DNA of 64,000 nt from Streptomyces sp. NBC_01428 (GCF_036231965.1 NZ_CP109499.1:682001-746000); one strand, 5' to 3'. Positions 51,881-60,516 are shown, counted from the stretch's first letter. The notes: a model not told the origin generated them from the sequence alone. Numbers and translations: made by a program.

Positions 51881-52816
51881 TCACGTACGACCTCTTCCCT
51901 CCCGTACGACGTCGGTGGCGGCGAGGTGTTTCCGCAGGAACGCGACCTCCGCCTCGACGGCCTCCTCGTGCGCCTCCAGGAAGGGCGCGTAGTGGCGGCC
52001 TTCGAGGTGCAGCACCTCGGCGTGCGGCGCCTTGCGGGCGGCTTCGAGGGCGGGGCCGGGAAGCGTGCTCCGGTCCTGGTCGCAGACGACCAGCAGCACT
52101 GGACACCGGATCCGGGAGGCGTGGAGGCCGGGCCGGTATCCGCCCATCTGGAGCGCGATCCGTGCGGCGACGGTCTGATCCCAGTCGCTGTAGCGGTGCT
52201 CGGGGTCGAGCGCGCGGTCACCGTCCATGGCGTCGGGCGTGGTGAGCGAGGCGACGTCACCGCGCACTCCGGCGGTGGGGATCAGCAGCGGAGGCCTGCC
52301 GAGGAGACCGCCGAGCGCGTCCGCGACGGCGCGGCCGGTGAGGCGCAGGAGCGCGAGAGGGGTCATGGCGCGCAGCGCGTTGGGAGCGAGCGCCCGGCCA
52401 TCGACGACCGGCGACTGCGCGATCACCGAGGCCAGGCCCGGATGGTCGGCCGCGACGCGGAGGATGTGGCCGCCGCCCAGGGAGAAGCCCCAGAGCGAGA
52501 TGCCGCGGGGGTCGACGTCGGGCAGATTGGCCGCGAAGTCGATCGCGGCCTGCCAGTCGGCGCGTTGCTCACCGAAGCGGACGACCTGGCGGGGGGTGCC
52601 GCCGCTCTCCCCGAAGTGCCGGTGGTCGAAGGCCAGGACGGCGAAGCCGGCGTCGTTGAACCGTGCGGCGAAGCGGTCCGACGCGGGTTCCTTCGTCACG
52701 GCGGTCCCTCCCGCCATGATCACGCAGCCGCCGTTGGTCCCCGGGTGGTACCAGGCGGCGCAGGAGGTGTCGCCGCTGGCGAAGCGTACTTTTTCGCGTT
52801 GACCGGATGTGGGCAC
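51881..52816 (-). CDS. Alpha/beta hydrolase family protein
   Basis: This 311-residue hydrolase starts at GTG 52816 with GGAGG five bases upstream. The fold begins EKVRFASGDTSCAAWYHPG. The oxyanion region is VIMAGGTAVTKEPASDRFAARFNDAGFAVLAFDHRHFGES, the nucleophile is Ser112 in GFSLGG, and the acid and histidine are in LLVVCDQDRSTLP and EGRHYAPF near the end. It resembles the YcjY/dienelactone-hydrolase group. The gene is divergent from a double Lrp/AsnC protein, its probable regulator. The 242-base gap is Ser/Arg-coding-like in one frame but too low-complexity to call a gene. Confidence 0.87.
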   Translation of the reverse strand: MPTSGQREKVRFASGDTSCAAWYHPGTNGGCVIMAGGTAVTKEPASDRFAARFNDAGFAVLAFDHRHFGESGGTPRQVVRFGEQRADWQAAIDFAANLPDVDPRGISLWGFSLGGGHILRVAADHPGLASVIAQSPVVDGRALAPNALRAMTPLALLRLTGRAVADALGGLLGRPPLLIPTAGVRGDVASLTTPDAMDGDRALDPEHRYSDWDQTVAARIALQMGGYRPGLHASRIRCPVLLVVCDQDRSTLPGPALEAARKAPHAEVLHLEGRHYAPFLEAHEEAVEAEVAFLRKHLAATDVVREGRGRT

Positions 52817-53058
52817 TGGGGCCTCCGTGGGTGAGTCGGTCCGTCGTTCTGGGGACTCTGTCGGTTCTCGTGCGGTCGCTCGGCTCGCGCGGACTGCGTT
52901 CGCTTCTCTCGCGGACTGCGTTCGGGCTTCTCGCGGGCTCGGGTCTCCCGCTTGCCCACGTCTCGTCGGGGACGGGGCGAGGTGCGTGACATCCATGCTT
53001 GGGCCGAGGTCCCGAGGACGGGCCGCGCGCGGCGCCAAAATGAGCGAAACTTGCCTCC

Positions 53059-54123
53059 ATGGCACCCGTAGCGGCGGATTCCGTACTGAGTACCACCGAC
53101 CGGCGGCTGGTGGCTGCCCTGCAGTGGGACGGCCGCCTCACCGCGGAGCGGGCGGCCAAGGTGCTGGACCTCAGCCCCGCGACGGTGAGGCGGCGTCTGC
53201 ACGCGCTCACCGCGGACGGCACCGTGCGCGTCGTGATCTCACCGGTCGCGCGACCGCGCAACGGAGGTTCGGCAGGGGCCCTGTTCCTGCGGATCAGGGT
53301 GCTGCGGGGAAAGCTCGACACGATCGTGGCCGCGCTCGCGGCGCGCGAGGACATCCCGTTCATCGACGTCACCACCACGGGGGACGAGATCTTCGCGGTG
53401 GCCCGTACGGAACCGGGGTCGCGCGACCCGCTGGTCTTCCGGCAACTGCCCTCCACACAGGCGGTCACTTCCCTGGAGAGCGCCACCATCCTGCACGTCT
53501 TCCGGCTCACCTCGGAGTGGCGTCACGACGTCCTGACGCCGGCCGAGCGCGCGGCGCTGAGCCCGGCCGAACCCGACCCCGGGCCGCTCGCCGACGGGTC
53601 GCCGGGGCCGTACGGCGTCGACACCGATCCCCTGGAGCAGTCCCTTCTCGACGCCCTGACGCCCGACGCGCGTCTCTCCGCCGCCGCCCTGGCTGCGGGC
53701 ACCGGTCACCCGGAGACGACGGTCCGTCGACGGATCGCCCAACTGACCTTGCAGGGAAGGCTGGTGACCCAGGTCCTGGTCGATCCCCGCCGTATCGGCC
53801 TGCCCATCGAGGCGAAGCTCCTGCTGCACGTGGCTCCCGATCATCTGGCCGCCGCGGGACAGGCGCTGGCCGATCACCCCGCGGTGCACGGCGCGTTCGC
53901 GACCTCCGGTCTCTCGAACCTGCACGCGGCGGCCTACTTCCCGGACCTGGCCGCCCTCTACGCCTTCCTCTCCCGCGACCTGGTCGGTCTGGGGATCACC
54001 CACGTCGAGACGGCCCTCGTCGGCCGCGCCGCCAAACGCACGCCTCCGCTGGGTCCCGTACCGCCCTCCCCCGCCGTCACGCGGCGCCGCCGACCGGCTT
54101 CCGCGGGGCAGGGCAAGGGCTGA
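53059..54123 (+). CDS. Double-module Lrp/AsnC family transcriptional regulator
   Basis: This 354-residue protein contains two Lrp/AsnC units. Module 1 has an AsnC helix-turn-helix at about 12-50 (DRRLVAALQWDGRLTAERAAKVLDLSPATVRRRLHAL) and the RAM/AsnC ligand domain to about 160. Module 2 has a second helix-turn-helix at about 200-240 (QSLLDALTPDARLSAAALAAGTGHPETTVRRRIAQL) and a second RAM domain to about 325. Fused doubles are known in Streptomyces and may act like pseudo-dimers. Lrp members sense amino acids or related metabolites. Being divergent from the alpha/beta hydrolase suggests control of that gene. The C-terminus is a basic Pro/Arg tail. Confidence 0.88.
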   Translation: MAPVAADSVLSTTDRRLVAALQWDGRLTAERAAKVLDLSPATVRRRLHALTADGTVRVVISPVARPRNGGSAGALFLRIRVLRGKLDTIVAALAAREDIPFIDVTTTGDEIFAVARTEPGSRDPLVFRQLPSTQAVTSLESATILHVFRLTSEWRHDVLTPAERAALSPAEPDPGPLADGSPGPYGVDTDPLEQSLLDALTPDARLSAAALAAGTGHPETTVRRRIAQLTLQGRLVTQVLVDPRRIGLPIEAKLLLHVAPDHLAAAGQALADHPAVHGAFATSGLSNLHAAAYFPDLAALYAFLSRDLVGLGITHVETALVGRAAKRTPPLGPVPPSPAVTRRRRPASAGQGKG

Positions 54124-54704
54124 GAACCAGCACGCGGTAGTCGTTCCCTCCGGAGGGCGGCGTCGCACCGCGATGGCGTCCATGCGGGTGGCGTATGGCC
54201 CGGTGGCGACCCCCCGGGGGCATGAGCCGCGTTGTTCAAGTACCTGTCCACGATCACCCCCGAGAGGACGTCTCGTGCGCCGAACCCTGTTCCTGTCCGT
54301 CTGCGCTCTCGTCGCCGCCGCGGCGACCGGATTCTTCACCACCAGCGCCATCCGCAACCGCTGACACCGAGGCACATACCGCCCTCGGCACCATCGCCAC
54401 CGCCACCGGGTGACACCTGGGTGGGACAGCCCGCGGCCGTCCCACCCGGCCCGAACCCGACGGCCCAGGTCACAACCGCTCTTCCCGGCAGACCCGCCCC
54501 CGGCCCTCGGGCAGGCCTGCTCTCGGGAAGCGCTGGCCCCCTAACGCGAAGCGCCACCTCGATGCCGGCCTTTGGGCCGCGGCACGCCCCCCGGTATACC
54601 GCGAGCGCCGCCCGATCGCGGGTCCGCGCGACATCACTCCCCGCCGCGGCCGTCTCCTCCAGCGGCCCACGTCGGCGGGGCCCGAGAGCACCCGCGTGCA
54701 CGCC
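54124..54704. other. Mostly non-coding interval with one possible short gene
   Basis: These 581 bases between the Lrp-type gene and the DUF2470 gene contain only one candidate (54275-54364). Otherwise the sequence is GC-rich with no strong hairpin; the frames that run through it are low-complexity Pro/Arg/Ala and look spurious. Confidence 0.35.
54275..54364 (+). CDS. Possible 29-residue single-helix membrane peptide
   Basis: GTG 54275 follows GAGAGGACG by about eight bases and opens a frame VRRTLFLSVCALVAAAATGFF ending TTSAIRNR. It is a basic start, one membrane helix and a short polar end. The shape fits small membrane peptides but is also what random high-GC sequence can give. The in-frame ATG at 54173 would precede it with 34 unlikely residues. 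Treat as a candidate only. Confidence 0.3.
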   Translation: MRRTLFLSVCALVAAAATGFFTTSAIRNR

Positions 54705-55409
54705 TCAGGTCACCAGGCGGCCCGTGTGGGAGAGGCGGCGGGCCTCGGACAGGAGCGCGTGGATCTGCGGTCCGACGTGGTCGATGTGCTGGACCGGGGT
54801 CTTGAAGGGGAGGCGGACGTCGCGGTGGGTGCGCCGGTACTCGAGACGCAGGGTCAGGCCGTAGCGGTCGACGCCGGCCGGGAGCGCACGCAGCACACCG
54901 CCGTCGGGGAGCGGACGGACCAGACGCAGGAGCAGGGGCACGAGTTCGGCGTGCTCGTCGACGAGGTGTGTCAGCATGCCGGCTTCGCTCGTCGCCAGCG
55001 GATCGAGTTCGGTCGTCTCCAGTTCGTGGAGGGTCACGTACGAGCGCCCCGAGCCGTCCTCCAGGACTCCCTGCCCGAACTCCATGCAGGTGCTCAGGGT
55101 GGAGTCGGGGTCGTACGGCTCGGCCAGCAGGCCGGTCAGGGTGACCCGGGCGCGGAGCCGGTCGCGTACGGGCGTGGGCGCGATGTCGGTGAGTTCCAGC
55201 CGGACCGGGACCCGTGCGCCTGCCGGGGCGCCGGCGCCCTCGAAGGGCGCGTGCAGGTGGAAGTGGCCCATGGCACCGGACCCGTCGAGCCGTCGGACCT
55301 CCGTGTGCCGCCCGTCGCACACCACCGTCATGGAGTGGGCCGCGGCCAGGATCGAACGGACGCGCTCGACGGCAGTCGGCGCGCTGGCGCGGGCAGGGGT
55401 ACGACGCAT
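54705..55409 (-). CDS. DUF2470 domain protein, iron-regulated
   Basis: The 234-residue protein carries a DUF2470 domain, related to the C-terminal part of HugZ-type heme-utilisation proteins. It covers most of the chain, with LTLRLEYRRTHRDVRLPFKTPVQHIDHVGPQIHALL near 190-225 as the recognisable C-terminal part. The N-terminal half shows a split-barrel-like pattern (SMTVVCDGRHTEVRRLDGSG, VRLELTDIAP, TLTGLL). ATG 55409 has GGAGG five bases upstream. A 19-base iron box 27 bases upstream indicates repression by DmdR1-type regulators when iron is ample. Heme binding or breakdown for iron release is the best inference; no catalytic residues are proven. Confidence 0.85.
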   Translation of the reverse strand: MRRTPARASAPTAVERVRSILAAAHSMTVVCDGRHTEVRRLDGSGAMGHFHLHAPFEGAGAPAGARVPVRLELTDIAPTPVRDRLRARVTLTGLLAEPYDPDSTLSTCMEFGQGVLEDGSGRSYVTLHELETTELDPLATSEAGMLTHLVDEHAELVPLLLRLVRPLPDGGVLRALPAGVDRYGLTLRLEYRRTHRDVRLPFKTPVQHIDHVGPQIHALLSEARRLSHTGRLVT

Positions 55410-55435
55410 CCGGACCTCCGGGATGAGCGAGTTAC

Positions 55436-55454
55436 TTAGGTATGCCTAACCTAA
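55436..55454 (-). promoter_or_regulatory. DmdR/IdeR (DtxR family) iron box upstream of DUF2470 gene
   Basis: On the minus strand the sequence reads TTAGGTTAGGCATACCTAA, matching the 19-base actinobacterial iron box TTAGGTTAGGCTCACCTAA at all but two positions. It begins 27 bases upstream of the ATG at 55409, in the core promoter. No other iron box was seen in the window. Confidence 0.85.
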
Positions 55455-55541
55455 CCCATCGCGAGTACCGATCTGTCGCCGGGGGACGCAGCGATGCGCC
55501 GGCTCCAGGCCTCTCCGGTGAGACTCCGCCTGCGCCGCGGC

Positions 55542-55566
55542 GCAGGACGCCCGCGAGGCGTCCTGC
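55542..55566. terminator. Hairpin terminator downstream of DUF6328 gene
   Basis: The arms GCAGGACGCC (55542-55551) and GGCGTCCTGC (55557-55566) are perfectly complementary over ten bases with a CGCGA loop, 12 bases beyond the stop of the minus-strand DUF6328 gene. Confidence 0.6.
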
Positions 55567-55578
55567 ACTGACGGTCCG

Positions 55579-56097
55579 TCAATCCTTCTGGCGGGCTTCC
55601 TTGTCCGCCGACTTGCTCATCCGCAGGGCCAGCGGGATGACGAGCCACCACAGGATGTAGAGCGCGGCGACGCCCGCGACGATCCAGGGGACGTAGCCGT
55701 CGTCGTGCGTGGCCGTGCGCAGCACCAGCAGGAGGGAGGACACCATCGTGAGCAGCAGCAAGGACAGGCCGAGGAGCGTCATGCGGGAGGCCCAGACCAC
55801 TGCCTGCGGCTTGACGAGGCGGCCGGACACGATCCGGTGGAACGCCACGGGGCCGATCATGGCCCCTGTGGCGGTGGCTCCGAGGACGATCGTGACCATG
55901 TAGAGCGTCTGGTCCTGGTCCGAGAGCTGCCGGTAGGTCGGCTGGAACACCACGGTCAGCAGGAAGCCGAAGAGGATCTGCACTCCGGTCTGCGCCACGC
56001 GGATCTCCTGCAGCAGGTCTCCCCACTTGCGGTCGGCGCGCTCCTGAGCCGATTCGTCCCGCCCGTCGTCCGGTCTGTCGTCCCGCTTCTCGCTCAT
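55579..56097 (-). CDS. DUF6328 family membrane protein
   Basis: The 172-residue protein begins with a highly charged leader (MSEKRDDRPDDGRDESAQERADRK), then WGDLLQEIRVAQTGVQILFGFLLTVVFQPTYRQLSDQDQTLYMVT. This is the DUF6328 signature. Four membrane helices lie near 40-60, 70-92, 105-127 and 132-157. Its function is unknown. The ATG at 56097 has a weak GGGGAACG upstream. It is divergent from the ATP-grasp gene, and 283 bases separate them. Confidence 0.85.
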   Translation of the reverse strand: MSEKRDDRPDDGRDESAQERADRKWGDLLQEIRVAQTGVQILFGFLLTVVFQPTYRQLSDQDQTLYMVTIVLGATATGAMIGPVAFHRIVSGRLVKPQAVVWASRMTLLGLSLLLLTMVSSLLLVLRTATHDDGYVPWIVAGVAALYILWWLVIPLALRMSKSADKEARQKD

Positions 56098-56317
56098 CGT
56101 TCCCCTCTTCTTGTTGCCCCGCCCGTGCGCGTCTTCCGGCGACCCTGCCCGCTCGGGTCATCCCCGGGCGGCCATGCGCACAGATCTTCGAGTACCCCGA
56201 GCGTGCCGCCGCTCACCAGGCCGCCGGGATGTCCGTCCCTACGGGCCACGCCCCGGGCCGCGTCCGGCTCAGCGGACGTGATCAGCGCCTCAGAACACCC
56301 CCACCCATGGATCCTCC

Positions 56318-56342
56318 GCATGGGCGAGATCTCCATGGGTAC
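56318..56342 (+). promoter_or_regulatory. SigB-type promoter candidate for the ATP-grasp/CocE operon
   Basis: GCAT (56318-56321) and GGGTAC (56337-56342) are separated by 15 bases, matching GNNT-N14-16-GGGTAC and identical in both boxes to the PRC-barrel promoter at 22511-22535. The hexamer ends 38 bases before the GTG start at 56381. Confidence 0.55.
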
Positions 56343-56380
56343 CCCGAGGCCTTCACGAACCGCCTGCTGAGAGGAACCAC

Positions 56381-57688
56381 GTGCCGAAGAAGAACATATT
56401 CGTGATCGGTCTGGACGAGGCGAACCTGCCCACCCTGAACGAGGTGCCGAACGCGAGGGAGCTGACGTTCCATCCGCTGCTGACCATCGAGGAGTTGCAG
56501 GGCGGTGAGGTCTCGGTGGCCGAACTGCTGGCGAAGGCGGAGAAGCTGCTCGACGCGTTCGACGGGACGATCGACGCGATCGTCGGCTACTGGGACTTCC
56601 CCGTCAGCACCCTCGTGCCCATGCTCGCCGAGCGGTACGGCACGCGCAGCACCAGCCTGGAATCGGTGGTCAAGTGTGAGCACAAGTACTGGAGCAGGCT
56701 CGAACAGGAGAAGGTGACCGACCGGCACCCGCGCTTCGGCCGGGTCGACCTGAGCGCCGAGAAGCCGTCCCCTCCGGAGGGCATGAACTTCCCGATGTGG
56801 CTGAAGCCCGCGCTCTCCTACTCGTCGGAACTCGCCTTCGGCGTGGACGACATGACCGAGTTCGAGGAGGCGGTGGCGGACATCCGCGACGGCATATCGC
56901 GGGTCGGCCGCCCCTTCGAGTACGTACTCGATCGCCTCGCGCTTCCGCCGGAGATGGACGGGGTCGGTGGCGAGGTGTGTCTCGCCGAGGAGGAGATGTC
57001 GGGCATCCAGGTGGCGGTCGAGGGCTACGTCGACCACGGTGAGGTCACCGTCTACGGCGCGCTGGACTCGATCAACTACCCCGGCTCCTCCTGCTTCCTG
57101 CGCCATCAGTACCCCTCGACGCTCCCCGAGCCCGCGATCAAGGAACTGCACGACGTCACGCGGCGCGTGATGGAGCAGATCGGCATGGAGGCGGCGACCT
57201 TCAGCGTCGAGTACTTCTACGACCCGCACACCGGCCGGATCAGTCTCCTGGAGATCAACCCGCGTCACTCGCAGTCGCACGCCGAGCTCTTCCAGTACGT
57301 GGACGGCGTGCCCAACCACCACTGCATGGTCAGCCTGGCCCTCGGCCGCGACCCCCGGATGCCCCACCGGGCCGGCCACTACGCCATGGCCGCGAAGTGG
57401 TACCACCGCTGGTTCGCCGACGGCGTCGTGCACAACGTCCCCACCCCGGACGACCTGCGCCGCATCGAGCGGGAGATACCGGGTACGCGCATCGACATCG
57501 TGCCCTCGGAAGGCTCGCGCCTGTCGGACCTGCCGGGTCAGGACAGCTACAGCTACGAGCTGGCCCACATCTTCACGGGTGGCGACACCGAGGAGGAACT
57601 CCGGGAGAAGTACGACCGATGCGTGGCCGCTCTCGGGCTGACGTTCGACGAGACGGCACCGGGCGGCCGTGACGAGAAGAACGGCTGA
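56381..57688 (+). CDS. ATP-grasp domain protein, first gene of a two-gene operon
   Basis: This 435-residue protein begins at GTG 56381 with GAGG upstream (MPKKNIFVIGLDEANLPTLNEVPN). The N-terminal pre-ATP-grasp Rossmann part covers about 1-100. The ATP-grasp fold follows: FPMWLKPALSYSSELAFGVDD near 135-155 contains the nucleotide-binding lysine, and SLLEINPRHSQSHAELFQYVDGVPNHH near 287-313 supplies the metal-binding Glu and Asn. The C-terminal 120 residues form an extra domain with AAKWYHRWFADG. ATP-grasp enzymes ligate carboxylates to amines or thiols through acyl-phosphates, so it may form an amide or peptide bond. The substrate is unknown. Its partner gene is a CocE-type hydrolase 71 bases downstream. 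Confidence 0.88.
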   Translation: MPKKNIFVIGLDEANLPTLNEVPNARELTFHPLLTIEELQGGEVSVAELLAKAEKLLDAFDGTIDAIVGYWDFPVSTLVPMLAERYGTRSTSLESVVKCEHKYWSRLEQEKVTDRHPRFGRVDLSAEKPSPPEGMNFPMWLKPALSYSSELAFGVDDMTEFEEAVADIRDGISRVGRPFEYVLDRLALPPEMDGVGGEVCLAEEEMSGIQVAVEGYVDHGEVTVYGALDSINYPGSSCFLRHQYPSTLPEPAIKELHDVTRRVMEQIGMEAATFSVEYFYDPHTGRISLLEINPRHSQSHAELFQYVDGVPNHHCMVSLALGRDPRMPHRAGHYAMAAKWYHRWFADGVVHNVPTPDDLRRIEREIPGTRIDIVPSEGSRLSDLPGQDSYSYELAHIFTGGDTEEELREKYDRCVAALGLTFDETAPGGRDEKNG

Positions 57689-57759
57689 CCGTCGGCCGCG
57701 GTCACCGCGACCGGCCCGACGAGCCCCGGGCACGGCGAGGAAAGGAGCAACACCAGCAC

Positions 57760-59847
57760 ATGCGTTTTGTGACCCAGCTGCCGTATGCGACCAAGGAAGA
57801 GGAGCACGTCGCCATCCCCATGTCCGACGGTGTGGAGCTGTCGGCGCGGATCTGGCGCCCCACCTCCTCGGACAGCGAACCGGTGCCGGCGGTGCTCGAG
57901 TACATCCCGTACCGCAAGCGCGACCTCAGCGCCGTACGCGACTCGATCCACCACCCGTACATCGCGGGCCACGGCTACGCCTGCGTCCGCGTGGACATCC
58001 GCGGCACGGGCGAGTCCGAGGGGGTGCTGAGGGACGAGTACCTGGAGCAGGAGCAGCAGGACGCCGAGGAGGTGCTCGCCTGGCTGGCGGAACAGCCCTG
58101 GTGCGACGGCGGCACGGGCATGATGGGCATCTCGTGGGGCGCCTTCGCCGCGCTTCAGGTCGCGGCACGGCAGCCGCCGAGCCTGCGCGGCATCGTCATC
58201 GCGTCGTTCACCGACGACCGGCACGCGGACGACATGCACTACATGGGCGGTGCCCTGCTCTCGGACAACCTGGCCGAGGCCGGCACGATGTTCGCGTACG
58301 GCACCTGCCCGCCCGACCCGGCGATCGTCGGGGACCGCTGGCGCGCAATGTGGCACGAGCGGATGGAGCACACCCGTCCGTGGGTGCTCGAATGGCTGCG
58401 CCACCAGCGCCGTGACGACTACTGGCGGCACGCGTCGGTCTGCGAGGACTACGGGGCGGTCCGCTGCCCGGTCCTCGCCTCCAGCGGTTGGGCCGACGGG
58501 TACTCGAACGCGGTGACCCGTCTGCTGGGCAACCTGGACGTGCCGCGCAAGGGTCTGATCGGCCCCTGGTCCCACAAGTTCCCCCACCTGGGCGAGCCGG
58601 GACCGGCCATCGGCTACCTCCAGGAGGTCGTCCGCTGGTGGGACCACTGGCTCAAGGGCGTGGACAACGGCGTGATGGACGGCCCGATGCTGCGCACCTG
58701 GATGCAGGAGAGCGTGCCGCCGTCCACGTCGTACGAGGAACGGCCCGGCCGCTGGGTCGGCGAGCCCACCTGGCCGTCACCGCACATCCGGGAGGTCACG
58801 CACCCGCTCGCGCCCCATCGCATCGGCCGCCCCCTCGAAAGCTACGAGAACGGCGAGAGCCGCGCGACGGGCGAGTCCGGTGCGGTCGGCGAGCCGGGCG
58901 GAGGTGTCGAGCCCCCACCGGTGACCGTGCAGTCCCCGCTCTCGGTGGGCCAGTTCGCGGGCAAGTGGGCTTCCTACAACGCGCCGCCCGACCTGCCGTA
59001 CGACCAGCGTGAGGAGGACGGCGGTTCACTCGTCTTCGACAGCGACCCGCTGACCGAACGGCTGGAGATCCTCGGATCCCCCACCGTCGAACTCGACCTC
59101 ACGATCAGCGAACCCGTCGGCATGGTGGCGGCGCGACTGTCCGACGTGAGTCCCGACGGAAGCGCCACCCGTGTCTCCTACGGCATCCTGAACCTCACCC
59201 GGCTCGGCGGCACGGACACGCCCGAGCCCGTCGAGCCCGGGCGCCGCTACCGGGCGAAGGTCCAGCTCAACGGTGTCGGCCAGGCGTTTCCGCCCGGTCA
59301 CCGGATCCGGCTGTCGCTGTCGACCTCGTACTGGCCCATGGCCTGGCCGCCGCCGAAGCCGGCCCTGCTCAGCGTGTACGCGCACGCCAGCACCCTGAGT
59401 CTGCCGGTGCGGCCGACGGACGAACCCGACGAGATGCCGGTCAGTCCGTTCGGCGAACCCGAGGGGGCGCCGCCGATCACGTCGACCCAGCTGTCACCGC
59501 GGGAGGAACGCTGGGAGGTCAAGCGCGATCTCGTCGGCTACAACGCCGAGTTGGAGATCGTGAAGGACCGCGGCCTGGTCCGTATCGATGACATCGGTCT
59601 CGACGTCGGTCTGCGTGCCGAGGAGCGGTACCGGTCCGTGGCCGAGGACTTCACCTCGGTCAGCGGCGAGTCCGCGTGGACCATGAGGTTCCGCCGGGAC
59701 GAGTGGGACATCCGTGTGGAGACCCGCACCCGACTCACCTCGGACGCCGGCGAGTTCTTCGTCGACGCGACCCTCGACGGCTATGAGGGCGACAAGCGCG
59801 TGTTCTCCCGGACGTGGAACGAACAGGTGCCGAGGGATCTGCTCTAG
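57760..59847 (+). CDS. CocE/NonD family hydrolase (X-Pro dipeptidyl-peptidase-like)
   Basis: This 695-residue serine hydrolase begins ATKEEEHVAIPMSDGVELSARIWRP-like within the first 40 residues. The nucleophile Ser125 is in MGISWGAFA, the acid and histidine are in VLASSGWADGYSNAVTRL and LIGPWSHKFPHLGEPGPAIG, and the C-terminal X-Pro-type galactose-binding domain runs from about residue 395 (LVFDSDPLTERLEILGSPTVELDLTISEP). A 65-residue charged insert (GRPLESYENGESRATGES) sits between them. CocE relatives cleave esters or peptide amide bonds. With the ATP-grasp gene upstream it may process the product or precursor of that ligase. ATG 57760 follows AGGAAAGGAG. Confidence 0.9.
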   Translation: MRFVTQLPYATKEEEHVAIPMSDGVELSARIWRPTSSDSEPVPAVLEYIPYRKRDLSAVRDSIHHPYIAGHGYACVRVDIRGTGESEGVLRDEYLEQEQQDAEEVLAWLAEQPWCDGGTGMMGISWGAFAALQVAARQPPSLRGIVIASFTDDRHADDMHYMGGALLSDNLAEAGTMFAYGTCPPDPAIVGDRWRAMWHERMEHTRPWVLEWLRHQRRDDYWRHASVCEDYGAVRCPVLASSGWADGYSNAVTRLLGNLDVPRKGLIGPWSHKFPHLGEPGPAIGYLQEVVRWWDHWLKGVDNGVMDGPMLRTWMQESVPPSTSYEERPGRWVGEPTWPSPHIREVTHPLAPHRIGRPLESYENGESRATGESGAVGEPGGGVEPPPVTVQSPLSVGQFAGKWASYNAPPDLPYDQREEDGGSLVFDSDPLTERLEILGSPTVELDLTISEPVGMVAARLSDVSPDGSATRVSYGILNLTRLGGTDTPEPVEPGRRYRAKVQLNGVGQAFPPGHRIRLSLSTSYWPMAWPPPKPALLSVYAHASTLSLPVRPTDEPDEMPVSPFGEPEGAPPITSTQLSPREERWEVKRDLVGYNAELEIVKDRGLVRIDDIGLDVGLRAEERYRSVAEDFTSVSGESAWTMRFRRDEWDIRVETRTRLTSDAGEFFVDATLDGYEGDKRVFSRTWNEQVPRDLL

Positions 59848-59969
59848 CCCGACGGAGCGCCGAGTCCGGCGCCCGGGGCGGCCGTCGAGCCACCCCGGGC
59901 GCCGGACCGCGTACGTGCGCGCTCGGCCGTTGGCGTTGGACCCGCGTCCGAGATCTCCCACCGACGAAG

Positions 59970-60001
59970 AAGTCCCCCTGCCCACGCGGGCAGGGGGACT
60001 T
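59970..60001. terminator. Bidirectional hairpin terminator
   Basis: The arms AAGTCCCCCTGCCC (59970-59983) and GGGCAGGGGGACTT (59988-60001) match perfectly over 14 bases with an ACGC loop. It separates convergent CocE and DUF3618 genes and is the best of the set. Confidence 0.8.
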
Positions 60002-60021
60002 CCATACGTCCGAAGGCGTGG

Positions 60022-60516
60022 TCACGCCTTCTTGCGGCGGATCACCAGCCAGGCGAGGGTCGCCGCACCGGCCACACTGATCAGCAGCTTGCGGTTGTCG
60101 CGGGCGACGCGTACGCCCTCGGCGGCCTGCTGGCGGACCGGCTCGGGGGCCTTCTCGTCCCAGACGCGGCCGGCCTTCGCGGCCGTGTCCCGGGCCGTGT
60201 CGCGAACCTGTACGGCGGCCTGTGCCGCCTTGTCCTTGACGGGGTCCGGGAGCTTGTCCTGCACCTTGTCCTGGACGGAGTGAGCGGCCAGGACCGCCTT
60301 GTCCTTCAGCTCGGCCGCCTTGGCCGCGGCCTGTTCGGCGACCTCCCCGCCCTTCTCCTTGGCCTGGGCGCCCTTCTCCTTGGCCCGGGCCTTCACGTCG
60401 GCCTTGTCGGCGAGCGCCTGGACGGTGTCCCCGAGTTCGGCGCGGGTCTGCTCGACCTGTTCGCGCAGTTCCTCGGGAGTGGCGGCGGTCTGCTCGCCGT
60501 CGTAGGGCTTGCTCAT
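60022..60516 (-). CDS. DUF3618 domain protein
   Basis: This 164-residue protein begins MSKPYDGEQTAATPEELREQVEQTRAELGDTVQALADKADVKARAKEK, the DUF3618 signature with its heptad-like charged helix. A long amphipathic Ala/Lys/Glu helix region (about 45-130, coiled coil likely) follows. A C-terminal membrane helix, KLLISVAGAATLAWLVIRRKKA, anchors it. ATG 60516 overlaps the stop of the upstream holin-X gene by four bases, so the two are coupled. DUF3618 proteins commonly accompany holin-X proteins in actinobacteria; their job is unknown, perhaps envelope or membrane stress. Confidence 0.9.
   Translation of the reverse strand: MSKPYDGEQTAATPEELREQVEQTRAELGDTVQALADKADVKARAKEKGAQAKEKGGEVAEQAAAKAAELKDKAVLAAHSVQDKVQDKLPDPVKDKAAQAAVQVRDTARDTAAKAGRVWDEKAPEPVRQQAAEGVRVARDNRKLLISVAGAATLAWLVIRRKKA

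Noticed and set aside
52817..53058. Coding sequence in the hydrolase/Lrp gap
   Set aside because: The frame is a run of Arg/Glu/Ser-rich low-complexity codons with no start signal and no family resemblance.
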